Of a stretch of DNA of 64,000 nt, positions 53,279 through 63,024 are shown piece after piece. The DNA is taken from NCBI RefSeq assembly GCF_000214665.1, contig NC_015572.1, positions 4,588,001-4,652,000 of the forward strand, given 5' to 3'. Numbering within the stretch: the stretch's first letter is position 1; each line of letters begins with the position of its first letter. Below the pieces are notes generated by a model. It saw only the letters and a list, made by a program, of their open reading frames with translations. It was not told where the DNA came from and made no database searches. This DNA comes from Methylomonas methanica MC09 (lineage in GTDB: Bacteria > Pseudomonadota > Gammaproteobacteria > Methylococcales > Methylomonadaceae). The translations under genes and the position numbers were made by a program.

Positions 53279-55183
53279 ATGCATTCGGCAAGCCTGAATC
53301 CGTTCGACATTCTGCTGCGGCTGAATTGGGACGAAGGCGACGACCTGGAATTCAAATCGGCCAAGGGCGGCTTGCCGCTCAGCCTTTGGGAAACCTATAG
53401 CGCGATGGCCAACACCCGGGGCGGGGTGATTTTGCTGGGCGTGGAGGACGATGGCCGGGTCAGCGGCGTTGCCGATGCCAAAAAACTGAAAAAATCGTTC
53501 TGGGATACCGTCAACAATCGCGGCAAGGTCAGTCTGAACCTGTTAAACGACAGCGATTTGGCCGAAGTGATGCATGACGGCAGCTTGATTGTGGCGATTC
53601 GGGTGCCGCAAGCCGGGCGTTACCAAAAGCCGGTGTTTTTAGGACAGAACCCGCTGACCGGTAGTTACCGGCGTAATTACGAGGGCGATTACCGTTGTAC
53701 CGAGCAGGAAGTCAGACGCATGCTGTCGGACCGTTCCGAACAGCCGGCCGATGGCCGCATTCTCGAGCATTTCGGCATGACCGATCTGGATTTGCCCAGT
53801 TTGCAGCAATACCGGCAACGCTTTGCCTCGCACAAAACGACCCATCCTTGGCTCAGCGAAGACAACACTGGCTTGTTGAGCAAGCTCGGCGGCTGGCGGC
53901 GCGACCGCGCCAGCGGCCAGGAAGGCTTGACCGTGGCCGGTTTGTTGATGTTCGGCCACGATGAAGCCATCCGCGACGCGCTGCCCGGCTACCATGTCGA
54001 TTACAGGGAAAAACTGTCCGACGACCCGGCCGTACGCTGGACCGACCGGCTGACCGCCGACGGTACATGGTGCGCGAATCTGTTTCAGTTTTATTGGAAA
54101 ACCATCCAACGCTTGAATGCCGATCTGAAATTGCCGTTTCAACTGGACGGCGATTTGTTCCGCAAGGGCGAATCCGAGGTCCACGAGGCCATCCGAGAAG
54201 CCTTGGTCAATACCTTGATCCATGCTGATTACCAGGGTCAAGGCGGTATCGTGGTAGAAAAATTTAGCGATGCCTTTCAGTTTGCCAATCCCGGCACGCT
54301 GCTGGTTTCCGTTGACCAACTGCTGCTCGGCAACGTCAGCGAGTGCCGCAACAAGTCGTTGCAGACCATGTTCATGATGATTGGGGCTGCCGAGAAAGCC
54401 GGTTCGGGCGTCGATAAAATGCGCAAAGGTTGGGCCAGCCAGCATTGGCGCTCGCCGATGGTACGCGAGCAGGTACAGCCGGACCGAGTGGAATGGCATT
54501 TGCCCAGAATAAGTCTGATCCCCGATGATTCTTTGGCGCGTTTGCAGGATTTGTTCGGCGATGGATTTCGAAAATTCAGTAAAGAAGAAATCCAGGCGCT
54601 GGTTACGGCAGATATTGAGGGCGATGTGGATAATGCGCGAATGCGGCAGATTTGCCTGTTGCATGCGGCGGATGTGACCCGCCTATTGCAGAGCTTGGTG
54701 GCTAAAGGCGCGTTGGAACAAGTAGGGCAAGGACGTTGGAGCCGTTATCGGTTTGCGAATGTCGGCCACTCCGAACATAAGGGCAATCACTCCGAACATA
54801 AGGGCAATCACTCCGAACATAAGGGCAATCACTCCGAACATAAGGGCAATCACTCCGAACATAAGCCCACTTACTCGGAATATAGCGCCGAGTTATTGGC
54901 CATTGCGGCCAAGGCCCGAAAACACGAGCGTTTGCCGCCCGAGGAAACGGAGCTCATCATTCTTCAGCTTTGCCAGGAACGCTGGTTAACGCGCAATCAA
55001 CTGGCGGATTTAATGAAGCGTAATCCTGATGGTTTACGTGCGAGATTTCTGACCGCTATGGTTGCCCACCAGCGTTTGCGTTTGCGTTATCCGGACAAGC
55101 CCAATCGAGCCGATCAGGCGTATACGGCAAACGTACAAGCGGAAGAGTATCCGATTTTTTCAAATCAGAAGGGAGAGCGATAA
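53279..55183 (+). CDS. AlbA_2/divergent ATPase regulator (HATPase_c_4) with tandem repeat tract
   Basis: 634 aa. The N-terminus (LEFKSAKGG, SAMANTRGGVILLGVEDDG) is an AlbA_2/Schlafen-type domain; VHEAIREALVNTLIHADYQ around residue 305 is the HATPase_c_4 motif; two winged-helix-like segments follow. Between them, residues 497-531 are five repeats of HSEHKGN, see the repeat entry. These proteins occur in type I loci where they are proposed to regulate or act as defence accessory; function unproven. ATG two bases after hepT stop. Confidence 0.75.
   Translation: MHSASLNPFDILLRLNWDEGDDLEFKSAKGGLPLSLWETYSAMANTRGGVILLGVEDDGRVSGVADAKKLKKSFWDTVNNRGKVSLNLLNDSDLAEVMHDGSLIVAIRVPQAGRYQKPVFLGQNPLTGSYRRNYEGDYRCTEQEVRRMLSDRSEQPADGRILEHFGMTDLDLPSLQQYRQRFASHKTTHPWLSEDNTGLLSKLGGWRRDRASGQEGLTVAGLLMFGHDEAIRDALPGYHVDYREKLSDDPAVRWTDRLTADGTWCANLFQFYWKTIQRLNADLKLPFQLDGDLFRKGESEVHEAIREALVNTLIHADYQGQGGIVVEKFSDAFQFANPGTLLVSVDQLLLGNVSECRNKSLQTMFMMIGAAEKAGSGVDKMRKGWASQHWRSPMVREQVQPDRVEWHLPRISLIPDDSLARLQDLFGDGFRKFSKEEIQALVTADIEGDVDNARMRQICLLHAADVTRLLQSLVAKGALEQVGQGRWSRYRFANVGHSEHKGNHSEHKGNHSEHKGNHSEHKGNHSEHKPTYSEYSAELLAIAAKARKHERLPPEETELIILQLCQERWLTRNQLADLMKRNPDGLRARFLTAMVAHQRLRLRYPDKPNRADQAYTANVQAEEYPIFSNQKGER
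54767..54871 (+). repeat. 21-bp coding tandem repeat (HSEHKGN) x5
   Basis: CACTCCGAACATAAGGGCAAT four times without a mismatch, then a fifth unit with a changed end and a decayed sixth. Unit length is a multiple of three, so copy-number change keeps the frame. It links two domains of the AlbA_2 protein. Confidence 0.92.
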
Positions 55184-55192
55184 GGATTTCCT

Positions 55193-58100
55193 ATGGCGCA
55201 AACCACCGAAAAAGCCTTCGAAAGCTATGTCGAGCAAATGCTGCTGGCCAAAGGCTGGCAAGCGAGTTCTGTAAAGGAGTGGGATAAGGAGCTGGCTTTA
55301 TTCCCTACGCAAATTCTCGATTTTATCGCCGCCACCCAAACGCCGCTTTGGGACAGTATGCGCTCGCAACATGGCGCTAATCTGCCAGCCATGTTGATCA
55401 AAGAGCTGGTTAAGGAATTGGCCATCAAAGGCGCGTTGCATGTGTTGCGCCACGGCTTTAAGTTTTACGGCAAGACCTTTCGGCTAGCTTATTTCAAACC
55501 GGCGCACGGCTTGAATGCCGAGGTGTTGGCGCATTATCAACACAACCGGCTGACGGTAACGCGGCAGGTGCCCTGCCATCCGGGCGAGCATAGTACGCTG
55601 GACATGCTGTTTGCGGTTAATGGTTTGCCGGTGGCAAGCTGCGAACTGAAAAACCCTTGGACCGGGCAAAACTGGCGGCATGCGATAAATCAATATCGCA
55701 ACGACCGCAATCCGCGCGCGCCATTGTTCGAATTTAAACAACGGGCGCTGGTGCATTTTGCCGCCGACCCGGACGAAGTCCATATGACCACCCGGCTGGC
55801 CGGTAAAAAAACCTTTTTCCTGCCGTTTAATCGCGGCAGTCATCCCGGCGAAGTAGTCTGCGGGGCGGGCAATCCGCAACATCCATCCGGCTACCGCAGC
55901 GGATATTTCTGGGAAGAGGTGTTGGAGCGCGAACAGTTTCTGGACATCCTGGGTAATTTTATTTTCATTGAGCGCAAGGAAGAGAAAGTCGAAGACGGCA
56001 AGGGCGGCAGTCGCTTGTTGCAGAAAGAAGCGGTGATTTTTCCGCGTTATCACCAACTGGATGCCACCCGCCGATTGGTCAATGCTGCGCAACTGGAAGG
56101 CCCCGGCCAGAATTATCTGATTCAGCATTCGGCGGGCAGCGGCAAAACCAATTCGATTTCCTGGCTGTCGCATCGCTTAGCCAGTTTGCACAATGCCGAT
56201 GAGCAAAAGGTATTCGATTGCGTGATTGTGATTACCGATCGGCAAGTGCTGGACAGGCAATTGCAGGACGCGATTTATCAAATCGAACACGCGCAAGGCG
56301 TGGTGAAGGCTATCGATCAGGATTCCAAACAGTTGGCGGCGGCGCTGATCGACGGCACCAAGATCGTGATTACCACCTTGCAGAAGTTTCCGTTTGTGTT
56401 GCGCGGCTTATTGCATGCTGCTGGCGCCGATAATATCGACGCAGCGGACGAGATGGCTAAAACGCAAGCCAAAGCTTGGGAAATGGAGATCGGCAAGCGG
56501 TGTTATGCGGTGATTGTCGATGAAGCGCATTCGTCGCAAACCGGGGAAACAGCCCGAGAACTCAAGTCGATTTTGGGTGCGAATGCCGCCAACGGTGAAG
56601 ATGAAGAAACCGATTTTGAAGACCGCTTGAATCAGGTAATGGCTTCGCGCGGTCGTCAGCCCAACATCAGCTTTTTTGCCTACACCGCCACACCCAAGGG
56701 TAAGACCTTGGAGCTGTTCGGTCGAGTCGGTCACACAGGCAAGCCTGAGCCGTTTCACCTGTACAGCATGCGCCAAGCCATTGAAGAAGGTTTTATTCTG
56801 GACGTGTTGCAGAATTACACGACCTACAAAACCTATTTCAAATTGGTTAAAGCCATGGAGGATGACCCGAGTCTGCCCAAGAAAAAGGCGGCGCGGGCCT
56901 TGGCCAAATTCCTGGTATTGCATCCGACCAATATTTCCCAAAAAATCGAAATCATCGTCGAACATTTCCGCAACCACGTTAAACATCATTTAGGCGGCCA
57001 GGCCAAGGCCATGGTGGTGACCAGTACCCGCTTGCAGGCGGTTAAGTACGTGCAGGCATTTCAGGCTTATATCGAGCAGCACGGTTACCGCGATGTACAG
57101 CCCTTGGTAGCGTTTAGCGGCACGGTACTCGATCCCGACAGTGGGCAGGAATACACCGAACCGGGCATGAATATCGACAGCGTGACCGGTAAGGCTATTA
57201 GCGAAAAACAGTTGCCGGAGCGCTTTAATTCACCCGATTATCAAGTGCTGCTGGTCGCCAACAAGTACCAAACCGGTTTCGATCAGCCTAAGTTGATGGC
57301 AATGTATGTCGATAAGCGTTTGGATGGTGTGCAGGCGGTGCAAACCCTATCGCGCCTGAATCGCATGCTGCCGGGTAAGGAAGCGCCGTTTGTGCTGGAT
57401 TTTGTCAACGAAGCCGAAGACATTTACCGCGCGTTCAAACCTTATTACGACGCCACCAGCTTACAGGAAACGTCCGATCCGGCTTTACTGGAACAGGTCA
57501 AGCATGACTTGGACAGTTTGCAGGTTTATTACTGGAACGAAGTGGAAGCGTTTGCGCGTATTTTCTACCGTTCACCGAATAAACAAAATCCAGCCGATCA
57601 CGCCCATTTGCAACGCCATTTACAACCGGCGGTGGACCGGTTCAAGGCGATAAGCGATGACGAGCAGCGCTCTGTATTTCGGGACAAGTTAAGCGGCTAT
57701 GTCAATGTCTATGCTTTTTTGAGTCAGATCATGCCTTATGCCGATCCTGATTTGGAAATGCTGTATAGCTTTGGCCGTTTGTTATTGCCGCACTTGCCGC
57801 TGGATAGAGATAACAGCAACGTCAAGCTGGGCGACGAAGTCGATTTGCACTATTACCGGCTGCAGCGGGTGTTTTCCGGCGCGATCGATCTGGCGGATGA
57901 ACAAGGCGAGTACACGGTTAAAAGTCCGACCGATGTCGGCACCGGTAAAGCCAAGGACGAAAAAGCCCCACTGTCTGAAATCATCGAGCTATTAAACAAC
58001 CGGTTTGGCACGAACTTTACGGAAGAAGACCGCTTGTTCTTCGAGCAGATCAAAGAAAAAGCCACCAATTCGCCGGAGGTAATTCAGCTACGGCAAGCCA

Positions 58101-58279
58101 ATCCGTTTGATAAGTTTCAGCTGGGGGTGCGGCAAATGTTGGAAGACTTGATGATTCAACGCATGAACGAGAACGACAAGATCGTCACTCGATACATGGA
58201 TGATAGAGCGTTTGAGGATGCGGCGTTTGCGGTGCTGTCTAAGGTCATTTTCGACAGTATTCCGCAAGCCAAGGATTAG
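55193..58279 (+). CDS. hsdR: Type I restriction endonuclease subunit R
   Basis: 1028 aa. PD-ExK nuclease near residue 140-150 (ASCELKNPW), Walker A AGSGKTNS at about 316, DEAH box VDEAHSS at about 441, and helicase motifs such as AYTATPKGKT. Cuts DNA after ATP-driven translocation when HsdS-HsdM sites are unmethylated. AAGGAT precedes the start. Confidence 0.93.
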   Translation: MAQTTEKAFESYVEQMLLAKGWQASSVKEWDKELALFPTQILDFIAATQTPLWDSMRSQHGANLPAMLIKELVKELAIKGALHVLRHGFKFYGKTFRLAYFKPAHGLNAEVLAHYQHNRLTVTRQVPCHPGEHSTLDMLFAVNGLPVASCELKNPWTGQNWRHAINQYRNDRNPRAPLFEFKQRALVHFAADPDEVHMTTRLAGKKTFFLPFNRGSHPGEVVCGAGNPQHPSGYRSGYFWEEVLEREQFLDILGNFIFIERKEEKVEDGKGGSRLLQKEAVIFPRYHQLDATRRLVNAAQLEGPGQNYLIQHSAGSGKTNSISWLSHRLASLHNADEQKVFDCVIVITDRQVLDRQLQDAIYQIEHAQGVVKAIDQDSKQLAAALIDGTKIVITTLQKFPFVLRGLLHAAGADNIDAADEMAKTQAKAWEMEIGKRCYAVIVDEAHSSQTGETARELKSILGANAANGEDEETDFEDRLNQVMASRGRQPNISFFAYTATPKGKTLELFGRVGHTGKPEPFHLYSMRQAIEEGFILDVLQNYTTYKTYFKLVKAMEDDPSLPKKKAARALAKFLVLHPTNISQKIEIIVEHFRNHVKHHLGGQAKAMVVTSTRLQAVKYVQAFQAYIEQHGYRDVQPLVAFSGTVLDPDSGQEYTEPGMNIDSVTGKAISEKQLPERFNSPDYQVLLVANKYQTGFDQPKLMAMYVDKRLDGVQAVQTLSRLNRMLPGKEAPFVLDFVNEAEDIYRAFKPYYDATSLQETSDPALLEQVKHDLDSLQVYYWNEVEAFARIFYRSPNKQNPADHAHLQRHLQPAVDRFKAISDDEQRSVFRDKLSGYVNVYAFLSQIMPYADPDLEMLYSFGRLLLPHLPLDRDNSNVKLGDEVDLHYYRLQRVFSGAIDLADEQGEYTVKSPTDVGTGKAKDEKAPLSEIIELLNNRFGTNFTEEDRLFFEQIKEKATNSPEVIQLRQANPFDKFQLGVRQMLEDLMIQRMNENDKIVTRYMDDRAFEDAAFAVLSKVIFDSIPQAKD

Positions 58280-58291
58280 ACAGGGTCTGCA

Positions 58292-58549
58292 ATGTTCGAA
58301 GCCTACCCGTTTTTGACGGCAATAGCCTCTGGCTTGCTGTCGCTAATTGGCGCACTTCTCGGCGTGCTTGCAACCCATTTTTTGTCGGACAGGCGCAAGC
58401 GGCGTGAAGAGTTACCAGAACAAAAATTAAAAGCGTATTCGGATTTTATAAATTCCGCTTCCACGATAATCGCCGCAAGGCGGCTAGGCAATACCGAGAA
58501 CAATCCCGAAGAATTCGGCAGCATTATCTACAGCTCTACTCTTTTATGA
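58292..58549 (+). CDS. Small membrane protein, possibly truncated
   Basis: 85 aa with one N-terminal hydrophobic segment (ASGLLSLIGALLGVLATHFL) and a charged helix. Relatives of this general type are often about twice as long, and the frame ends where mtfA begins, so it may be a truncated gene at the end of the island. Function unknown. Confidence 0.4.
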   Translation: MFEAYPFLTAIASGLLSLIGALLGVLATHFLSDRRKRREELPEQKLKAYSDFINSASTIIAARRLGNTENNPEEFGSIIYSSTLL

Positions 58550-59298
58550 ATTTTATTAAGCGCGCCCAGACTCGCTACATCCTGCATCGGTATGCCATTC
58601 AGCATAATGTTTGGCATGCCGTAACCGACCGTTTGGAAATACTGCATGGTCTAACAGCGGTAGAGAAAGCCCATTTGCGGGAATTGAGCACTTTATTTCT
58701 GCACCAAAAGACGATTATGGGTGTCGATGTGCCGATCACGGATGAAATGCGGGTTACCATTGCAGTGCAAGCCTGTTTGCCGATTCTGCATCTGGGTCTT
58801 ACGTTGCTATCGGGCTGGAGCGATATTGTGGTTTATCCCACTGCGTTTCATGTCACTCGTGATGAAATCGACAGTTGCGGGGTAGTTCATCATCAAAAAC
58901 GCGTTTTAAGCGGCGAAGCCTGGTCAAGAGGTCCGGTGATTGTGTCGTGGGCGGACGTTGAACAGGATATACGCCAAAGTCATCTTGGCCACAACGTTAT
59001 CATTCATGAAATTGCCCACAAATTGGATATGCTGGACGGCAGCAGTAACGGCATACCACCGCTGCATTTCAAGATGCCTATCCCCGAATGGACAACCGCG
59101 TTCAGTGACGCTTATGCCGCAATAAGGCATAAGCTAGAGCGAGCCAGCATCAATCCTTATGCGGCCACCAGTCCTGCTGAATTTTTTGCGGTATCCAGTG
59201 AATACTTTTTCAGTGCCCCCGACGTTTTACACACGCATTTTCCTTTGGTCTACCAGCAATTGCAGCAATATTATCGACAAGATCCTCTGAGTCGTTAG
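58546..59298 (+). CDS. mtfA: MtfA-type zinc-dependent peptidase
   Basis: 250 aa. HEIAHKLD at about residue 154 is the HExxH zinc motif of MtfA; the following segments around VSSEYFF fit the family. E. coli MtfA regulates glucose phosphotransferase by binding Mlc. Here it begins inside the end of the truncated gene with ATGA. Confidence 0.85.
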   Translation: MNFIKRAQTRYILHRYAIQHNVWHAVTDRLEILHGLTAVEKAHLRELSTLFLHQKTIMGVDVPITDEMRVTIAVQACLPILHLGLTLLSGWSDIVVYPTAFHVTRDEIDSCGVVHHQKRVLSGEAWSRGPVIVSWADVEQDIRQSHLGHNVIIHEIAHKLDMLDGSSNGIPPLHFKMPIPEWTTAFSDAYAAIRHKLERASINPYAATSPAEFFAVSSEYFFSAPDVLHTHFPLVYQQLQQYYRQDPLSR

Positions 59299-59377
59299 CC
59301 TGTTCCCATGAAATGGAACCCTAAATTACTGGCTATTACTTACAAGACCATTCGGGAGAACCGTTGCGCTTGAAGCA

Positions 59378-59551
59378 ATCTATCGTTTTGTCACATTAAG
59401 GAGCGGCGATCTCGAAAAAAGTCGCCGTTTCTACCAAGCACGTGGATGGACTGAGTCATCCGGCAGCCAGACGGAATTCGCCTTCTTCCAGAGCACTAAC
59501 CGACTGTGCAATGTATCAGCGCAATCTCGGCTCTGCAAAGGCATGAGTTAA
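59378..59551 (+). pseudogene. Remnant of a VOC/glyoxalase-family gene
   Basis: An open frame without a start codon encodes TLRSGDLEKSRRFYQARGW followed by FAFFQ, the first half of a VOC-family (glyoxalase/bleomycin resistance) domain, then diverges and stops at 59549. The second half of the domain is absent. Lies in the short gap between mtfA and the sugar transferase. Confidence 0.5.
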
Positions 59552-61035
59552 TAGGCGTTGGGATCACGAAAAACCTGGAAGATAGTCAAAAAAATCACTT
59601 TCACGTCCAGTAATAGGCTCCAATTCTGAATGTAGCGTAAATCATAAGCGACACGTCGTTCCATTTTTTCCAGGGTATCGGTCTCACCTCGGCATCCGCT
59701 GATTTGGGCCAAGCCGGTGATACCCGGCTTGACTTTGTGTCTCAACATATATTGAGATATATCCTTACGGTACAGCTCATTATGAGCAACTGCATGCGGC
59801 CGGGGGCCAACGATGGACATGCGGCCCTGCAAGACATTGAAAAACTGCGGTAACTCATCCAGAGAGTATTTACGTAAAAAAGCCCCGTAAGGCTTGATTC
59901 TAGGGTCGTTGCGGGTTGCCTGCGTAACCTTTTCGCCATTCTCGCATACCGTCATGGTACGAAATTTCCACACATCAATGGGTAAACCATCCACGCCATA
60001 GCGTCGTTGCCGAAAAATGACCGGGCCCGGCGAGCTAAGTTTTACGCCAATAGCGATAAACAGCATCGGTAGCGCGATCAGGCACAAAATCAGTACGGAT
60101 AGTAAAACGTCCGCAGTTCGTTTGAGCATGCCATCCATTGGCTCTTGATCGAACGGCGAACCATATACGCTAAAACACGGAATCCCTTGCATCATCACAC
60201 AGCGAGAACTGACCAGATTAAAAGCAAACAGGTCGGGCACATAAAACACTGTAGCCGTGGTATCGCTCAGTCTTTCCAATATGCCCCGAACCCGATTTTC
60301 TGCCGCCATTGGCAAGGTAACGAAAACCGCTTCCACCTTGCCCAGGCGCGTATCTTCGTACAACTGATCCAGGCCGCCGCGCACGCGTGTGTCGGCACCC
60401 GACACGCGGCGTCCTGCCGCGGGTTTGCGATCATCGTAATAACCGACGAACTGATAGCCTAAGGCCGGCATGGACGTAAAAGTCTCCAACAGACGGTGCC
60501 CTAGCGCAGTGGAGCCGACAATGCCTACCGACAAGGTATGCCGCTCGGCGGGCCGGGCGATACGCACGAAATAATGGTAGGCCGCATGAAACAAGGTCAG
60601 CAGCACCAAGGTATTAATTGACCAAATACCAATGGCCAATCTGGATGTATCTACCACGGCTCGGGTTAAAAAGAACAACATCATCATGGTCAGCAAGGTT
60701 AACAACCACGAACCAATGATGCGAAACAACTGACTGGAGAGCAGCGCACCGCGCCAGCTGTAATAGACCTCGTTATATTCGGCAAAAAACTGAAACAGTA
60801 ATAGGCCGCTAAAGCCATAGGTCAGATAGAGATCATTCCAATCGTATTCACTGGGCCAGTTGTGTTTTAGCAAGATTATGCTCAGCCATAAAGACATCAA
60901 AACGATACAGCTGTCGATTACCCGCACTAAAGCTTGCTGCTTGGTCAAATGCGGGCGAACGAAACCCGCGGGAGCAGCGTTTATAACCACACTTTGCTCC
61001 AGTGGTTGGTTTTCTAAAGGCATGGGGCGTGACAT
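59548..61035 (-). CDS. Undecaprenyl-phosphate sugar phosphotransferase (WcaJ/EpsB type)
   Basis: 495 aa. N-terminal half has four to five hydrophobic segments and a CoA-binding-like domain; the C-terminal half is the bacterial sugar transferase with KRTADVLLSVLILCLIALPM, SPGPVIFRQRRYG, KFRTM, LRKYSLDELPQFFNVLQG and GPRPHA. It starts exopolysaccharide units on the lipid carrier at the inner membrane. Near PEP-CTERM genes, it fits an EPS/exosortase locus. Confidence 0.88.
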   Translation of the reverse strand: MSRPMPLENQPLEQSVVINAAPAGFVRPHLTKQQALVRVIDSCIVLMSLWLSIILLKHNWPSEYDWNDLYLTYGFSGLLLFQFFAEYNEVYYSWRGALLSSQLFRIIGSWLLTLLTMMMLFFLTRAVVDTSRLAIGIWSINTLVLLTLFHAAYHYFVRIARPAERHTLSVGIVGSTALGHRLLETFTSMPALGYQFVGYYDDRKPAAGRRVSGADTRVRGGLDQLYEDTRLGKVEAVFVTLPMAAENRVRGILERLSDTTATVFYVPDLFAFNLVSSRCVMMQGIPCFSVYGSPFDQEPMDGMLKRTADVLLSVLILCLIALPMLFIAIGVKLSSPGPVIFRQRRYGVDGLPIDVWKFRTMTVCENGEKVTQATRNDPRIKPYGAFLRKYSLDELPQFFNVLQGRMSIVGPRPHAVAHNELYRKDISQYMLRHKVKPGITGLAQISGCRGETDTLEKMERRVAYDLRYIQNWSLLLDVKVIFLTIFQVFRDPNAY

Positions 61036-61263
61036 GAGTATGAGATTCTATAATGGTCTTGCAATTGCGGTAGCCGACGGCCAGTGCACTAGCCGATACC
61101 ACAACTTTGATTTACACCCTGACCGGCGCTGCCGAGGCTCAAAAAAAAACGAATTGCGGAAACCAGCTCTAATCGACTCTGGTTAACACCGCAAAATTAA
61201 GTTTAAGTTTGAACAGACACTCGGCACGATCCGGAAACGAAACGTTATCAGCAACTAAACCGA

Positions 61264-61956
61264 TTAAACGGTTACCACGCGCTTGCGGTTAATGCCGATT
61301 AACCCCATCAACACACTACCGAAAAGCCAGACGGCGGTCGGCACGGGAACAGCCGCGACTTCAGTGATATTCAGCGACAATGGAGATGCACCCATTGTGC
61401 CTCTTTCAGGTAAATTATGCCCAGTCATACACAGCGGCCCCATCATTCCGCCCTTGGTACAATCGGCATAGACAAGGTTATCCACAATACCCTGCATGCT
61501 GCTCATGTCGAAGGTAAAGCTGAAATAGGCGTTCCAGTTACGAGTAAAGCCATCCTGGTAACCATAGTAAATTCCATCTCCGGTTTTGTAACCACCGCCT
61601 TGAAACACATCAGTCGAATTTTCCAAGAACACGGAAGCAGTCACCAGATTACCGTCGATGCTCTGCCCTAATTGGTAATTCAACTGCATCAACGGAAAAC
61701 TATTGTAATAATCCGGATTGATATCGTTGGTATCGTACATGGACGAGTTCATAGTGCCATGCAGATTGGATACCGTCGCACCATCCCAATCGAAACTGCC
61801 ATTGAAAAAGGTGTTGTACGCAGCCGCAGGCTCGTAAATGACCGCATTAATGTCATAGGTTGCGACACTGCCATGTGCGACCGGACTGATAGCAACTGTC
61901 AATACAAACAAAAAACCGATTCGGATACCTAAGTTAGAATTTTCGCTTAGCTTCAT
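61264..61956 (-). CDS. VPLPA-CTERM surface protein (paralogue 1)
   Basis: 230 aa with signal peptide (ending VAHGS) and C-terminal VPVPTAVWLFGSVLMGLIG followed by a basic end (NRKR). The body shares FNGSFDWDG, STDV-x-x-GGY and APLSLxITEVAAVPxP segments with the neighbour at 62171, so the two arose by duplication. Here Cys residues appear (CTKG, LCMTG) that the paralogue lacks. Confidence 0.78.
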   Translation of the reverse strand: MKLSENSNLGIRIGFLFVLTVAISPVAHGSVATYDINAVIYEPAAAYNTFFNGSFDWDGATVSNLHGTMNSSMYDTNDINPDYYNSFPLMQLNYQLGQSIDGNLVTASVFLENSTDVFQGGGYKTGDGIYYGYQDGFTRNWNAYFSFTFDMSSMQGIVDNLVYADCTKGGMMGPLCMTGHNLPERGTMGASPLSLNITEVAAVPVPTAVWLFGSVLMGLIGINRKRVVTV

Positions 61957-62028
61957 AAGTAATGGCCAATTTTGATGAAAGAAGATGAACTGAACGCCGA
62001 GCTAAACGCATCCGGCATGGATAAAACA

Positions 62029-62061
62029 CGCGTCCACGGAACCTCAAAATCCGTGGACGCG
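62029..62061 (-). terminator. Hairpin terminator after paralogue 2
   Basis: 12-bp perfect stem with a 9-base loop; on the minus strand it is followed by TGTTTTATCC, a modest T-run. It lies about 110 bp downstream of the stop of the 62171 gene. Confidence 0.6.
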
Positions 62062-62170
62062 CGGCTCTGACTAACGAGGCAACAATAAAAGGTCTTCTAA
62101 CCAAAACCCGCTGATCCGATTAAAAACCGGTCAATAGGCCTTATTGCCGCCAAGCCTTTGTTAAGCCTTC

Positions 62171-62938
62171 TTAAGCGGGCAAAACGCTTTTACGACGGTT
62201 TGCGCCGAACAAGCTCAGCAAAGCACCACCGAACAACCAAACCGCTCCAGGCAACGGCACGGCGGCCACTTCAGTGATGCTAAGTGACAGAGGTGCCCCC
62301 CCCATTGAGCCTCCACCGAGGAATGCAGTCATACCCATAGCACCAGTCAGCATAGGCCCCATCAACCCCAAAGAAGTCATGTCACCGTAGACGATTTGGT
62401 CTGCAGTTGCCGATGTATCGGTTACGTTAGTGGAGTCAAACACTAAGGTAAAAAAGGCGTTGTAATTACGGCTGTTACCATCGCCCATAGTGCCGTAGGC
62501 CATCGGAGTAGCTGTCACGTCATAACCGCCCCCAGTCACAACATCAGTGCTATTTTGCAAAAATGTACTGACTGTCACCAAGCTGCCGGAGGTACTGCTA
62601 GCTAGTTGATTGGTCAGATTCAGTAACGGTGCTTCGTTAAGGGCATATCCACCGGGCTGGGCAAATACATTTGTCGAATAAGCGGCTCCGTTCATACCCC
62701 CTGCTGCGCTACCATTCGAATCGAAAGCGGTTCCATTCCAACCAAACATGGATTCAGACAGCAAACCCGAGAAATTACTAACAGTGGAGCCGTCCCAGTC
62801 GAAGCTACCATTGAACACGGTTTGTCCCTGCACGCCACCGTCTGTAAAGGCCGCAGATACATTGTAGGTAGCCGCCTGCGCCATGGATACGTTGGCAGCC
62901 AATACCATGGCGGCAGCCAATTTGGATTTCAAATTCAT
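62171..62938 (-). CDS. VPLPA-CTERM surface protein (paralogue 2)
   Basis: 255 aa with signal peptide ending AQAA (about residue 23) and the sorting signal VPLPGAVWLFGGALLSLFG then NRRK. Gly/Ser/Thr-rich body, with FNGSFDWDG and STDVVTGGGYDV shared with the paralogue. AAGGAG six bases upstream of the ATG. A c-di-GMP-I-like leader lies upstream, see 63025. Confidence 0.8.
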   Translation of the reverse strand: MNLKSKLAAAMVLAANVSMAQAATYNVSAAFTDGGVQGQTVFNGSFDWDGSTVSNFSGLLSESMFGWNGTAFDSNGSAAGGMNGAAYSTNVFAQPGGYALNEAPLLNLTNQLASSTSGSLVTVSTFLQNSTDVVTGGGYDVTATPMAYGTMGDGNSRNYNAFFTLVFDSTNVTDTSATADQIVYGDMTSLGLMGPMLTGAMGMTAFLGGGSMGGAPLSLSITEVAAVPLPGAVWLFGGALLSLFGANRRKSVLPA

Positions 62939-63024
62939 AAAAACTCCTTAAAATAATAGATTAATGTTCGGGCGATCCAACCGACGCGCCGGGCGTTGCG
63001 CCCGAAGCACCAGCTCTCCATCAC

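Noticed and set aside
53639..54664. A 341-aa open frame antisense to the AlbA_2 gene
   Set aside because: It is a GC-rich shadow of a gene with clear domains; no family resemblance.
54767..54871. CRISPR array
   Set aside because: Units are contiguous with no spacers and encode protein in frame.
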